64,000 bases of DNA from Luteimonas kalidii (GCF_029887935.1 NZ_JARXRO010000013.1:62001-126000), one strand, 5' to 3'; shown: positions 27,186 through 36,373, numbered from the stretch's first letter. Notes: generated by a model from the sequence alone, not told the origin. A program made the numbers and translations.

Positions 27186-27929
27186 CTACTGGTCGGCCGC
27201 GTCCACCGCCGCTTCCAGCGGCACGCCATTGGCCTTCAGCCAGTCCGCGACCGCCTTGCGTTCGCCCAGTGCGCGGTCGTTGAGGATCGCGCGGTTGTAG
27301 CCGAAGTAGTACGACTGGAAGCTCGCGCCGCCGGAATTCTTCGCCAGCGGCGAGGCCCCGGCCTCGAGCAGTGCGAGCAGCGCGCCGCCGTTGTTGGTGC
27401 GCGCGGCCACGTGCAGCGGGGTGTCGCCATTGTTGTCCGCGACGCCCGGGTCGGCGCCGGCCTCGAGCAGGACCGCGTACTGGTCCGCCTGCGGCGACAG
27501 CAGCGCCTGCACCAGCGGCGTGGCGCCGGTCTGCGAATTTCGCGCGTCGGCATCGCCGCCGTGGCGCAGCACCGTGCGCAGCACCTCGCCGTTGCCCGAG
27601 AACGCGGCCGCGTGGACCGGCGTGTCGCCGGACGGGCCTGGCCGGTTCGGGTCCGCGCCGCCCTCCAGCAGGGCCGCCACGCTCGCAGCCTGGCCGGCCT
27701 TGATCGCCGTGAGCAGCAGGGTGCTGCCGTCGCTGCCCGGTGTGTCGGCGTCGACGCCTTCGAGCTGGCGCCGGATCTCCGCCGCATCGCCACGCGCCAC
27801 CGCATCGGCGAGCGCGGATACCTCGGGCTGGGAGAACGCGTCGTTGCTCATGGAAGGCCGGGCGCAACCCGTGGTCAGGCAGAGGAGGATCGCGAACGCG
27901 AGCAGGGGAAGTCGGCGCATGCGCGGCAT
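27186..27929 (-). CDS. Ankyrin-repeat lipoprotein, candidate immunity partner of adjacent lipase
   Basis: A 247-residue protein with a lipoprotein signal ending in CLTTGC (lipid-anchored Cys22 from this start) and four to five ankyrin repeats: DGSTLLLTAIKAGQAASVAALLEGGADPN, SGDTPVHAAAFSGNGEV, TGATPLVQALLSPQ and GDTPLHVAARTNNGGAL (each quoted in part). The end, SFQSYYFGYNRAILNDRALG, is not an ankyrin repeat. Ankyrin proteins are often encoded next to secreted phospholipases and can act as inhibitors, so a protective role is inferred from the lipase gene lying 45 bases upstream on the same strand. Alternative starts are ATG 27944, ATG 27920 and TTG 27956; none has a clear RBS. Confidence 0.8.
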   Translation of the reverse strand: MPRMRRLPLLAFAILLCLTTGCARPSMSNDAFSQPEVSALADAVARGDAAEIRRQLEGVDADTPGSDGSTLLLTAIKAGQAASVAALLEGGADPNRPGPSGDTPVHAAAFSGNGEVLRTVLRHGGDADARNSQTGATPLVQALLSPQADQYAVLLEAGADPGVADNNGDTPLHVAARTNNGGALLALLEAGASPLAKNSGGASFQSYYFGYNRAILNDRALGERKAVADWLKANGVPLEAAVDAADQ

Positions 27930-27974
27930 TTCAAAGCCGATCATACCCGCGCGCAAGCCGATGGCCGTTCCCGG

Positions 27975-29555
27975 TCAGCGACCGAACAGGCCGCCGACCA
28001 GGTTGGTGGCGCCCTGGGCCACCCAGCCGGCGCCGTCGGCGATGCCCTCGACCACCTGGCCGCCGGTGTCGGCCACGAACTCGACCGCGTCGCCGCCGAC
28101 GTTCACCGTGCCCGACAGCACGTCGCCGACCCAGCCGTCGACACGTTCGTCGATGGCGGCCGCGGCCGTATCGGCATAGCCGTCGACGGTGTCGCCCACC
28201 GAGTTCAGCGCGCCCTCGGCGAAATCGCCGGCGAGGCTGGCGCCGCCCTGCACGTACTGGCCGTTGGCGAAGTCGCCGGCGACCACCGCGTCGATGTCGG
28301 TGGCGAAATCGTGCACGTTGCGTGCGTAGTCGTCCTTCACCGTGTCGGGCAGCAGGTTCTGCACGTCGCGGCCGAAGCTGGAGGGATTCTCGTAGCCCGG
28401 CTGCCACGGCTGGTGCTCGACCATGCCGGCGGTCAGTGCGTTCGGGCTGTGGCTGATCGCGGCATAGGCCACGTCGCCCACCAGGTTCACGCCGCCGGTC
28501 ACCACCCCCGTGGCGGGATTGAGCGGCAGGAACGGCGTGTGCCGGGCGGCTTCCACGCCGGCGTTGATCAGGGCGCTTTCGCCGGGAGAGAACCCTTCCA
28601 TCGGCCCGTAGTTGGTGAACATGTTGTGCTCGTCGGCACTGGCCGGCGCCACCACGATCTGGGTCCCGACCGCATCGGGCGCGACGATGCCCGTCACCCA
28701 GCTGTCCTGGGCCTGGGTCAGGGCGTCGGTGGACAGCGAATAGGCGCGGATCTGTCCGCCCTCGGCCAGGTCACGCGCGCGCTGCGGATCGATGCCGAGC
28801 CGGTCGAAAGTGTTGGGGTGGATGCCGGAGGCGTCGAAGGTGACGGCCGGCACGCCGCTCGCCAGCGAACCGACCGACGCCAGTCCGCCGCCCTGCGAAT
28901 GGCCGGTGATCGCCAGGTTGGTCGCATTGCCGCCCGACCCGTCGCCGAACACGCGCGCGAACTCGACCGCGGTGTTGACCGCGGTGACGCTGAACTTGTC
29001 GCCGTCGCGGGTCTCGTAGCCCAGGCCCTGGCGGAAATTGTTGTCCCAGTCGTCGGCGCCCTCGGCGGTGCCGCGGTAGGAGAGGACGAAATTGCCTTCG
29101 CCGTCGGTGTAGACCTCGGCGCGGAACTCCTGGTCGTTGGTCGCCACGGTGTCGTTGGCGCCCAGGTACTGCAGGCGCCACGCTTGCGGATCGGCCACGC
29201 CCAGTGCCTGCAGCTGCGTGTCACTGACCGCGCTCCATCCCTCGGGCGGTGCGCCGCGGGTGCCATACACCGCGGTGGCAAGCTGCGACAGGGTCACGTC
29301 GAACGGCTGCGCCTGGGTGCCGCCCGCGACGTCGGAAAGCGTGGTCCCGGCGGGAATCCCGTAGGTGCCGCCCGCGGCGGAGGGCGGAGTGCCCCCGGAC
29401 TGGCCCGGTGGCTGCAGTTGCGGGTGGTAGCTCGTCTCCGGGCGGTAGCCGGTCTGCACCGGCGGCGGAAAGGTCGGAGTGGTGGCGGCCGTCGCCTGGG
29501 CCGGCGGCTGCCAGCGGTACCCGGAATCGATGACTGGTGAAATGCCGGCGCCCAT
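27975..29555 (-). CDS. GHSQGG lipase/phospholipase A1-like protein, candidate secreted effector
   Basis: A 526-residue protein without a signal peptide. The N-terminus (about 1-80) is Pro/Gln/Gly-rich and disordered. The catalytic region has a class-3 lipase pattern: FVLSYRGTAEGADDW (157-170), then NLAITGHSQGGGLA with nucleophile Ser220 and FDASGIHPNTFDRLG after it. The C-terminal 150 residues are Ala/Val/Gly/Asp-rich amphipathic helices (GDAVEFVADTGGQVVEGIA), which could bind membranes. Architecture and the ankyrin lipoprotein gene directly downstream suggest an exported phospholipase with cognate inhibitor, as in several proteobacterial effector pairs; the export system is not in the window. 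ATG 29555 has CGGAGA upstream and is preferred to GTG 29585. Confidence 0.75.
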   Translation of the reverse strand: MGAGISPVIDSGYRWQPPAQATAATTPTFPPPVQTGYRPETSYHPQLQPPGQSGGTPPSAAGGTYGIPAGTTLSDVAGGTQAQPFDVTLSQLATAVYGTRGAPPEGWSAVSDTQLQALGVADPQAWRLQYLGANDTVATNDQEFRAEVYTDGEGNFVLSYRGTAEGADDWDNNFRQGLGYETRDGDKFSVTAVNTAVEFARVFGDGSGGNATNLAITGHSQGGGLASVGSLASGVPAVTFDASGIHPNTFDRLGIDPQRARDLAEGGQIRAYSLSTDALTQAQDSWVTGIVAPDAVGTQIVVAPASADEHNMFTNYGPMEGFSPGESALINAGVEAARHTPFLPLNPATGVVTGGVNLVGDVAYAAISHSPNALTAGMVEHQPWQPGYENPSSFGRDVQNLLPDTVKDDYARNVHDFATDIDAVVAGDFANGQYVQGGASLAGDFAEGALNSVGDTVDGYADTAAAAIDERVDGWVGDVLSGTVNVGGDAVEFVADTGGQVVEGIADGAGWVAQGATNLVGGLFGR

Positions 29556-29814
29556 GGCCGTCTCCGTACGACTTGGTACGGCCACGCTAGCGCGGACGGC
29601 GGTCCGGAACAGCTAGGGCGTGCCCGAGGGCGCAGCCGGTGCAGGGGTGTTGCGCCTTCGCGCGCGCGCCGATGGCACGGCGGCCACGAGCCACCCGGCA
29701 CGCCTCGACGCAGGCCGATACCGGGAGTGTGGCCGCCGTTGCCGCGGCCGAGTGGCGAGGACATTACAATGTGGTTCGGGAGGGTATCGCGTCAGCTACA
29801 GGGGGAAATTGCTC

Positions 29815-30465
29815 ATGGACACCAAGACACGTGCATTCGCGCGAGCGTGCACGCCGGTCCTGCTCGCGCTGCTGGCATGGACGACGGCGGCCTCGGCCCA
29901 GTCGCTGCCCAGGCCGGCCGAGTTCTACTTCGACGAGGATGCCAGCGTCGCCGTACCGCTGTCGCGGGAGGCGGCCGGGGCGGACATCGACCAGCTGGTG
30001 CGGGTGATGGAGCGCGGCGGCCGCAATGCAGAGCAGGCCACCGCGCAGCTCGCGCACCTGTCGATGGCCTCGGGGCGCACCGACACCGGCCGCGCGCTGT
30101 ACGCGCGCGCGATCGCGCAGGCGAGCGAGGGCAGCACGCGGCGCCGGATGCTGCAGTGGAACCAGGGCTGGGACCTGTACCGCGACGGCGACATCGAGGC
30201 CGCGCTCGACGCGTGGGCCCGGGCCTACGCCAACCGGCTGGTACATCCGTCCTGGGTGCCGCCGACCCTGGCCCTCGCGCTGTGGAAACTGGACCGGCGC
30301 GACGAGGCCGTGGCGTGGTACGCCGCCGCAGTGCGCACCTATCCCGACCGCTGGTCGAACCCGGCCGCGCTGCCGGGCCTGCTGCCCGACTGGAACGAGG
30401 CCGACCGCGCCACCCTGGCCGAGGTGCTGGCCGCCTGGCGCAAGGATCCGCCGGCCTGGCCCTGA
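29815..30465 (+). CDS. Secreted TPR-like protein
   Basis: A 216-residue protein with a Sec signal peptide (PVLLALLAWTTAASAQS) and helical TPR-like repeats: AEQATAQLAHLSMASGRTD, ALYARAIAQASEGS, NQGWDLYRDGDIEAALDAW and ALALWKLDRRDEAVAWYAA. The N-terminal YFDEDASVAVPL segment is unlike a TPR. Probably periplasmic; partner unknown. ATG 29815 directly precedes the signal peptide; GGGGGAAA lies 5-12 bases upstream as a possible RBS. TACAAT at 29765-29770 could be a -10 element giving a leader of about 40 bases. Divergent from the lipase gene. Confidence 0.8.
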   Translation: MDTKTRAFARACTPVLLALLAWTTAASAQSLPRPAEFYFDEDASVAVPLSREAAGADIDQLVRVMERGGRNAEQATAQLAHLSMASGRTDTGRALYARAIAQASEGSTRRRMLQWNQGWDLYRDGDIEAALDAWARAYANRLVHPSWVPPTLALALWKLDRRDEAVAWYAAAVRTYPDRWSNPAALPGLLPDWNEADRATLAEVLAAWRKDPPAWP

Positions 30466-30614
30466 CCCGGAACTGCGCAATGGTCCCATCGGGAATCCGT
30501 CCCCCGGCGGGCGGCGGGCCGGCCGCGCCCCGCCCGGCTAGGGTCCCCGGCGTGGATGACAAGGCCCGGGGGCTTGCCTAAGGTGGCGCGCAACCACATC
30601 GCGGGCGAGGGCAC

Positions 30615-32324
30615 GTGCACAAGACCATCCTGACCATCGCGCTCGGCGCGGTCGCCGTGCTCGCAGCGGGCGCCTCGGCCGCCGACCGCATCACCGGCCA
30701 GTCCTTCGCCACCCGCAGCGAGGTCTACGCCCCGCACGCGATGGCGGCGACCTCGCATCCGCTGGCCACCCAGATCGCGCTGGACGTGATGAAGGCCGGC
30801 GGCAGCGCGGTCGATGCCGCGATCGCCGCCAACGCCGCGCTCGGGCTGATGGAGCCGACCGGCAACGGCATCGGCGGCGACCTGTTCGCGATCGTCTGGG
30901 ACCCGAAGACGCAGCGCCTGCATGGCTACAACGGCTCGGGACGTTCGCCGAAGTCGCTGACCCTGGCCGAGTTCCAGCGCCGCGGCCTCACCGACATTCC
31001 GCCGCACGGCCCGCTGCCGGTCACCGTCCCGGGCGCGGTCGACGGCTGGTTCGCGCTGCACGGACGCTTCGGCAGGCGCAGCATGGCGCAGAACCTGGCG
31101 CCGGCGATCCGCTACGCGCGCGACGGCCACCCGGTCCACGAGACCATCGCCTACTACTGGGACCGCTCGGTGCCGAGGCTGTCGCAATGGCCGGGCTTCA
31201 GCGAGCAGTTCACCATCGACGGCCGCGCGCCGCGCACCGGCGAGACCTGGAAGAACCCGCACCTCGCGAACACGCTGCAGGCGATCGCCGATGGCGGTCG
31301 CGATGCGTTCTACAAAGGTCGGATCGCGCGCACCATCGGCGACTACTTCGCCGCCAACGACGGTTTCCTCTCCTACGGGGACATGGCCGCGCACACGGGC
31401 GAGTGGGTCGACCCGGTCAGCACGAACTATCGCGGCTACGACCTGTGGGAACTGCCGCCGAGCGGGCAGGGCATCGCCGCGCTGCAGATCCTCAACCTGC
31501 TCGAACCCTACGACCTGAAGGCCTTCGGCTTCGGCAGCCCCGAGCACGTGCACCTGTTCGTGGAGGCCAAGAAGCTCGCCTTCGCCGACCGCGCGCGTTG
31601 GTACGCCGACCCGGACTTCCATCCCGCGCCCGTGGCGAAGCTCGTCTCCAAGGACTACGCACGCGAGCGTGGCAAGCTGATCTCGATGGAGCGCGCGCTG
31701 CGCGAGGTGCAGCCGGGCACGCCCGGGCAGCTCGACGAAGGCGACACCATCTACCTCACCACCGCCGACGCCGACGGCATGATGGTCTCGCTGATCCAGT
31801 CCAACTACCGCGGCATGGGCAGCGGCATGGCGCCGCCGGGGCTGGGCTTCATCCTGCAGGACCGCGGCGAGCAGTTCGTGCTCAAGGCCGGCCACCCCAA
31901 CAGCTTCGAACCCGGCAAGCGCCCGTTCCACACCATCATCCCGGCCTTCGTGACGAAGGACGGCAAGCCCTGGCTGAGCTACGGCGTGATGGGCGGGGCG
32001 ATGCAGCCGCAGGGGCACGCGCAGATCCTGCTCAACCTGATCGACTTCGGCATGAACCTGCAGGAGGCCGGCGACGCGCCGCGCATCCAGCACGACGGCT
32101 CCACCGAGCCGGCCGGGCAGGCCACGGCGATGAGCGACGGCGGCGAGGTCGACCTGGAAACCGGCTTCCCCTACGGCACAGTGCGCGCGCTGATGCGCAA
32201 GGGTCACAGCGTGCGCTTCGCCGACGGCCCCTACGGCGGCTACCAGGCGATCATGGTCAACCCGCACGGCGGCTGGATCGGCGCCAGCGAATCGCGCAAG
32301 GACGGGCAGGCGGCCGGCTACTGA
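30615..32324 (+). CDS. ggt: Gamma-glutamyltransferase family protein (secreted)
   Basis: An N-terminal-nucleophile hydrolase that in characterised members cleaves gamma-glutamyl bonds (for example glutathione) in the periplasm. The 569-residue precursor has a signal peptide (TIALGAVAVLAAGASAAD). The large-subunit region holds AATSHPLATQIALDVMKAGG, MEPTGNGIGGD and GLGFILQ-type elements; the predicted autocleavage site is before Thr378 in LDEGDTIYLTTADADGMM. In the small subunit, SNYRGMGSGMAPPGLGF and HTIIPAFV are conserved. This subgroup differs from E. coli Ggt around the active site, so the true substrate is uncertain. The start codon is GTG at 30615 (GAGGGCAC upstream). Confidence 0.88.
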   Translation: MHKTILTIALGAVAVLAAGASAADRITGQSFATRSEVYAPHAMAATSHPLATQIALDVMKAGGSAVDAAIAANAALGLMEPTGNGIGGDLFAIVWDPKTQRLHGYNGSGRSPKSLTLAEFQRRGLTDIPPHGPLPVTVPGAVDGWFALHGRFGRRSMAQNLAPAIRYARDGHPVHETIAYYWDRSVPRLSQWPGFSEQFTIDGRAPRTGETWKNPHLANTLQAIADGGRDAFYKGRIARTIGDYFAANDGFLSYGDMAAHTGEWVDPVSTNYRGYDLWELPPSGQGIAALQILNLLEPYDLKAFGFGSPEHVHLFVEAKKLAFADRARWYADPDFHPAPVAKLVSKDYARERGKLISMERALREVQPGTPGQLDEGDTIYLTTADADGMMVSLIQSNYRGMGSGMAPPGLGFILQDRGEQFVLKAGHPNSFEPGKRPFHTIIPAFVTKDGKPWLSYGVMGGAMQPQGHAQILLNLIDFGMNLQEAGDAPRIQHDGSTEPAGQATAMSDGGEVDLETGFPYGTVRALMRKGHSVRFADGPYGGYQAIMVNPHGGWIGASESRKDGQAAGY

Positions 32325-32342
32325 GCGGCGCGCCGGCCGGGC

Positions 32343-33830
32343 TCAGTCCGCCGGCACCGTGCGGCTGGCGGCCCACTCGCGCAGGGCCTGGACCTGTTCG
32401 CGCATCACGACCGACAACGGGCGGGTGGCGGCGATCTCCTCCAGCAGCAGCGCATCGTCCATCGCGCGCGCGTCGGCGTGGGCGACGTACAGCGCGGCGA
32501 CGATCGCCTGCTCGATCTCGGCGCCGGAAAACCCCTCGGCAGCCTGCGCCAGCGCACGCAGGTCGAAGCGCTCGGCCGGCAGCTCGCGCCGCCGCAGGTG
32601 CAGTTCGAACACGTGCGCGCGGGTGTCGGCATCGGGCAGGTCGACGAAGAAGATCTCGTCGAACCGGCCCTTGCGCAGCAGTTCGGCCGGCAGTTCGCGT
32701 ACCTGGTTGGCGGTCGCGACCAGGAACACGTTCGACCGGCGCTCGGCCATCCAGGTCAGCAGGTAGCCCAGCACCCGCCGCGACACGCCGCCATCGCCGT
32801 CGGCGCTGCCCGCGGCCACGCCCTTCTCGATCTCGTCGATCCACAGCACGCACGGCGCGAGCTGTTCGGCCTGCGCCAGCGCCTCGCGCAGGTTGGATTC
32901 GGTCTCGCCGTGGTACTTCGCGTACAGCGTGCCGAAGTCCAGCCGCACCAGCGGTACGCCGAACCCGCCGGCCACCGCCTTGGCCAGCAGCGACTTGCCG
33001 CAGCCCTGCACGCCCAGCAGCAGCACGCCCCTGGGCGGATCCAGCCCCGGCGGCGCCTCGCCGTCGACGAACACCCGCCGACGCTGCTCCACCCAGCGCT
33101 TGAGCCGGCGCGCGCCGGCGACGTCGGCGAAGCGCGCGGTGTCGTACTCGTAGTGCAGGTGCCCGCTCTTGTTCAGCAGCTCGAACTTCAGCCGAGCCAG
33201 TTCGGGCAGGTCGCCGGGACCGAGCACGCCGTCGTCGTGGATCAGGTGCCTCGCGATCCGGCGCGCATCCACCGCGTCCAGCCCCTGCAGGTTGCGCACC
33301 ATCCGCCGCACCACCGCCTCGTCGGCCTCGACGCGGCGGCCTTCGTGCTCGCGCTGGTAGGCCGCGATCTCCTCGCGCACCAGCTTGAACAGGGTATTGG
33401 CGTCGGGCAGGCGCAGCCGCAGGCGCGTGGCACGGGCGTCGAGCTCGCGCGGCAGCTCGACCTTGTGCCCGACCAGGACCACGGTATGCGCCAGGCAGTC
33501 GCGCCGCTGCAGGATGTCGCGCAGCTGGCGCTGGGTGCCGGCGTAGCCGAGGTAGGGATGGAAGTCGAGCAGCAGGTACACGCCGCGCTGGTCGGCGTTG
33601 CGGATCGCGGCCAGCGTGGCGCCCGCGTCCGGCGGACCCTGCGCCGGGTCCTCGCGGTCGATGTCGAGCCGGCGCAGGCCCTCGGTGATCGACCACCGGT
33701 AGAGCGCGCGCCACACCCGGGTGAGCGACTGCCGGAACAGTTCCACCACGCGGAGCTCGTCGGGCGTCTCGACCACGATCAAGGGCGTGTCGGCGCGGAT
33801 CAGCGCCACGAGGTCCTGCAGGTCGCTCAT
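32343..33830 (-). CDS. AAA ATPase, Ycf46-like
   Basis: A 495-residue protein with an N-terminal region (1-235) lacking a recognisable catalytic motif and a C-terminal AAA module: Walker A GVQGCGKS (273-280), Walker B VLWIDEIEKG (328-337), a sensor-1 stretch NVFLVATANQ and a second-region arginine-rich RKGRFDEIFFVDLP. FSGAEIEQAIVAALY closes the lid domain. The domain order and the N-terminal LIVVETPDELRVVELF fit the Ycf46 family, studied in cyanobacteria and present but poorly understood in other bacteria. FtsH-like protease motifs are absent. Possibly cotranscribed with the acyltransferase gene upstream (61 bases). Confidence 0.85.
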   Translation of the reverse strand: MSDLQDLVALIRADTPLIVVETPDELRVVELFRQSLTRVWRALYRWSITEGLRRLDIDREDPAQGPPDAGATLAAIRNADQRGVYLLLDFHPYLGYAGTQRQLRDILQRRDCLAHTVVLVGHKVELPRELDARATRLRLRLPDANTLFKLVREEIAAYQREHEGRRVEADEAVVRRMVRNLQGLDAVDARRIARHLIHDDGVLGPGDLPELARLKFELLNKSGHLHYEYDTARFADVAGARRLKRWVEQRRRVFVDGEAPPGLDPPRGVLLLGVQGCGKSLLAKAVAGGFGVPLVRLDFGTLYAKYHGETESNLREALAQAEQLAPCVLWIDEIEKGVAAGSADGDGGVSRRVLGYLLTWMAERRSNVFLVATANQVRELPAELLRKGRFDEIFFVDLPDADTRAHVFELHLRRRELPAERFDLRALAQAAEGFSGAEIEQAIVAALYVAHADARAMDDALLLEEIAATRPLSVVMREQVQALREWAASRTVPAD

Positions 33831-33891
33831 GTACGGCGGGCGTGGAAAGGGCCGGGCGACGATAGCAGACACCGGCCGCCCGCGGCCGCGC

Positions 33892-35103
33892 TCAGCGCGA
33901 CGGCCATCCGCGCGGAAGCGCCCTGCCGTTGAACAGCCAGCGCATCCGTGGATGCGGGCGCACCAGCACGTGGTGCATCGCCAGCGACAGCACCGACGCG
34001 GCCACCAGCACGACCGTGAACTTTCCCAGCGGCGGCCAGGGCGCGGGCAGCAGCATGCCGGCCACCACGACCACCCACACGTGGTGGAACAGGTAGATCG
34101 AATAGCTGGCGTCCGACAGGTAGCCGAACGTGCGGCTGGGACCGCCGGCCCAGCGCGTGAAGCCCGCGAACAGCAGCCGCACCGCGCACCAGGCCAGCAG
34201 TGCGTGCGCGACCACCGCCACCGCGGTGGCGGCCGGCCCCGCCGGCGTGGGCAGCGCCAGCACGAGGCCCCACGCGATGCCGCCGCACCACCACGTGCCC
34301 GCGCCCGGCATGGTGAAGCGCCGCAGCAGCGCCGGATCGCGCTGCAACAGAATGCCCATGGCGAAGAACGGGGCGTGGTCCAGCAGTTCCTCGGGGTTGA
34401 CCAGGCCGCCGAGCTCGCGCGCCAGGATCGGCAGCGCATGCGCGGCCGCCATGGTGGCGAGCGGCACCAGCGCGGCCGTACCGATCGCCAGCGCCAGCGC
34501 CTGCGGCCTGGCCAGCCACGCCAGCCCGCGTCCACGGATCGGGGTCGCGACCCAAGGCCGCAGTGCGGCCAGCACCAGGCAGTACAGCGCCAGGTCGACC
34601 AGGAACCACAGGTGACCCAGCCAGTCGCCGCGCAGCAGCGCCGGCAGCAGTGCGCCCTGCACGAAGCCGCCCGCCGGCGCCGGTGGCGCCAGCATCCAGA
34701 CCTGGACCAGGTTCAGGCTCAGCAGCACGGCCAGCGTCGGCAGCAGCAGGCGACGCATGCGCTCGCGCAGGAACGATCCCGTCGCCTGCCGTCCCAGCAG
34801 CAGCATCGAGAAGTAGCCCGCGACCAGGAAGAATGCCGGCATGCGGAACAGGTGGATCGCATCGGACAGCGCCTCGAGCGTTGCGCTGCGGCCGGGGTCG
34901 GCGACCAGCCAGCGGCCTTCCAGACCGTAGGGATTGCTCGCGTGCAGCACCACGCCCAGCAGCATCAGCACGCTGCGCATCGCGTCCAGTTCGTGCAGGC
35001 GCGCGCCCTGCACCGCGGACTCGCGCGCGGACGCCTGCGCGTCCGCCTGCATGGCCCCGGCGCCGACAGGCAGGACCGGAACCGGGATCGGGCGTCTGCT
35101 CAT
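33892..35103 (-). CDS. Acyltransferase-3 family integral membrane protein (OpgC-like)
   Basis: A 403-residue polytopic protein with about ten membrane helices, belonging to the acyltransferase-3 superfamily that O-acylates sugars or glucans. The N-terminal signature is RLHELDAMRSVLMLLGVVLH with the conserved His in the first helix, followed by HLFRMPAFFLVAGYFS. Late elements SDASYSIYLFHHVWVVVV are also typical. Resemblance to OpgC (periplasmic glucan succinylation) is suggestive only. ATG 35103 is taken; ATG 35052 is an alternative nearer to the conserved start. It lies upstream of the Ycf46-like gene on the same strand. Confidence 0.88.
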   Translation of the reverse strand: MSRRPIPVPVLPVGAGAMQADAQASARESAVQGARLHELDAMRSVLMLLGVVLHASNPYGLEGRWLVADPGRSATLEALSDAIHLFRMPAFFLVAGYFSMLLLGRQATGSFLRERMRRLLLPTLAVLLSLNLVQVWMLAPPAPAGGFVQGALLPALLRGDWLGHLWFLVDLALYCLVLAALRPWVATPIRGRGLAWLARPQALALAIGTAALVPLATMAAAHALPILARELGGLVNPEELLDHAPFFAMGILLQRDPALLRRFTMPGAGTWWCGGIAWGLVLALPTPAGPAATAVAVVAHALLAWCAVRLLFAGFTRWAGGPSRTFGYLSDASYSIYLFHHVWVVVVAGMLLPAPWPPLGKFTVVLVAASVLSLAMHHVLVRPHPRMRWLFNGRALPRGWPSR

Positions 35104-35215
35104 TTGTAAAGGTTGCGTCAAGGGCGCCCGGGCATGCGCAGGTAACGTAGTGCGGTGGTCGCGACGGCCACGCCGCCGGTGTACGCTCGCGGCTCGTTCC
35201 CGGCGGAGGCAGTGG

Positions 35216-35851
35216 ATGAAGACCGTGCTGGTGGCCAGTTCCAAGGGCGGTGTCGGCAAGACCACGATCGCCACGCACCTGGCGGCCGAATCGGCGCTCG
35301 CCGGGCGCAGTACGGTGATCATCGACGCCGATCCGCAGGGCTCGTCCACGCGCTGGGCCGAGCGCCGCGCCGCTCTGGAGAGCGCCGTGCTCCCGATCGA
35401 GGGCGCCAGCCGGCACAGGACGGCCTGGAAGGCGATTCCGGAAGGCACCGAGCGGGTGGTGATCGACGCCCCGGCCGGCGCCCACGCCGATGCGCTGGAG
35501 GTCTACCTCGACCATGCCGACGCGCTGGTGGTGCCGGTGCTGCCCTCGGCGCTCGATATCGACGCCACCGTGCCGTTCCTCAACGCGCTCGCCAAGCATC
35601 CCCGGGTGCGCAAGGGCGACCTGCGGGTCGGCCTGGTCGGCAACCGCCTGCGCCCCTGGACCAACGCCTCGCAGCAGGCGATGGACCTGCTGCAGCAGTG
35701 GCCCTATCCGCTGGTCGCGCAGCTGCGCGACAGCCAGGCCTACGTGATGCTGGTCGGCTTCGGCAAGAGCCTGTTCGACTACAACTCGGCCCAGGTGCGC
35801 GATCACCAGGCCGACTGGCAGCCACTGCTGAAGTGGCTCAAACGTGCCTGA
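35216..35851 (+). CDS. ParA/MinD-family ATPase (orphan)
   Basis: A 211-residue P-loop ATPase with the deviant Walker A KGGVGKTT (residues 10-17), AAESALAGRSTVIIDADPQGSSTRWA for Walker A', and VVIDAPAGAH and LVVPVLPSALDID downstream. No ParB gene lies nearby, so this is an orphan positioning ATPase rather than a chromosome-segregation pair. The short length and single domain fit the cargo-positioning ParA subgroup. RBS GGCGGAGG precedes ATG 35216. It is followed after 45 bases by sixA on the same strand. Divergent from the acyltransferase-3 gene. Confidence 0.88.
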   Translation: MKTVLVASSKGGVGKTTIATHLAAESALAGRSTVIIDADPQGSSTRWAERRAALESAVLPIEGASRHRTAWKAIPEGTERVVIDAPAGAHADALEVYLDHADALVVPVLPSALDIDATVPFLNALAKHPRVRKGDLRVGLVGNRLRPWTNASQQAMDLLQQWPYPLVAQLRDSQAYVMLVGFGKSLFDYNSAQVRDHQADWQPLLKWLKRA

Positions 35852-35896
35852 CCGCACGTCCGGACGCCGGACATCGTCCCCGGGAGGACCGTCCAG

Positions 35897-36373
35897 ATGC
35901 GCGAGCTGATCCTGCTGCGTCATGCGCACGCCGAGCCGTCCCTGCCGGGGCAGGCGGATTTCGACCGCCCGCTGTCGGCCGAGGGGCTGGCCGAGGCCGA
36001 CGCGGTGGCCACCTGGCTGCGCGACAAGGCCCTGGTGCCCGATCGGGTGCTGTGTTCGCCGGCCCGGCGCACGCGCGAGACCCTGGACGCGGTGATGGAG
36101 GTGGTCGGCAGCCTCGACAAGCGGCTCGAGCAGCTGATCTACGAGGCCATGCCGGGCACCCTGGCCGGACTGATCGATGGCCACCGGGACTGCGACCGGC
36201 TGATGCTGGTCGGCCACAACCCCGGGCTCGAGCGCCTGGTGGCGCTGCTGCACAGCGGCCAGTCGGGGGACTACCGCGGAATGCCGCCGGCTGCGGTGGC
36301 GGTGCTGTCGCTGCCTGCGGACGCCGCGATCGAACCCGGCATCGCCACCCTGTCCGCGTTCTGGTGGCCGTGA
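35897..36373 (+). CDS. sixA: Histidine phosphatase SixA
   Basis: A 158-residue phosphohistidine phosphatase of the histidine-phosphatase superfamily. The catalytic LILLRHAHAEPS is at residues 4-15 (RHA in place of RHG, as usual for SixA), CSPARRTRET follows, and the second catalytic His lies in MLVGHNPGLERL. SixA removes phosphate from His residues of phosphorelay or PTS-Ntr proteins. RBS GGGAGG precedes ATG 35897. Its stop TGA overlaps the GTG start of the YceI gene by four bases, indicating a tightly coupled operon sixA-yceI-phospholipase D. Confidence 0.92.
   Translation: MRELILLRHAHAEPSLPGQADFDRPLSAEGLAEADAVATWLRDKALVPDRVLCSPARRTRETLDAVMEVVGSLDKRLEQLIYEAMPGTLAGLIDGHRDCDRLMLVGHNPGLERLVALLHSGQSGDYRGMPPAAVAVLSLPADAAIEPGIATLSAFWWP

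Noticed and set aside
26902..27300. Short frames within the 26.9-27.2 kb gap
   Set aside because: They are produced by the tandem repeat and antisense to the ankyrin gene; no motif or start signal.
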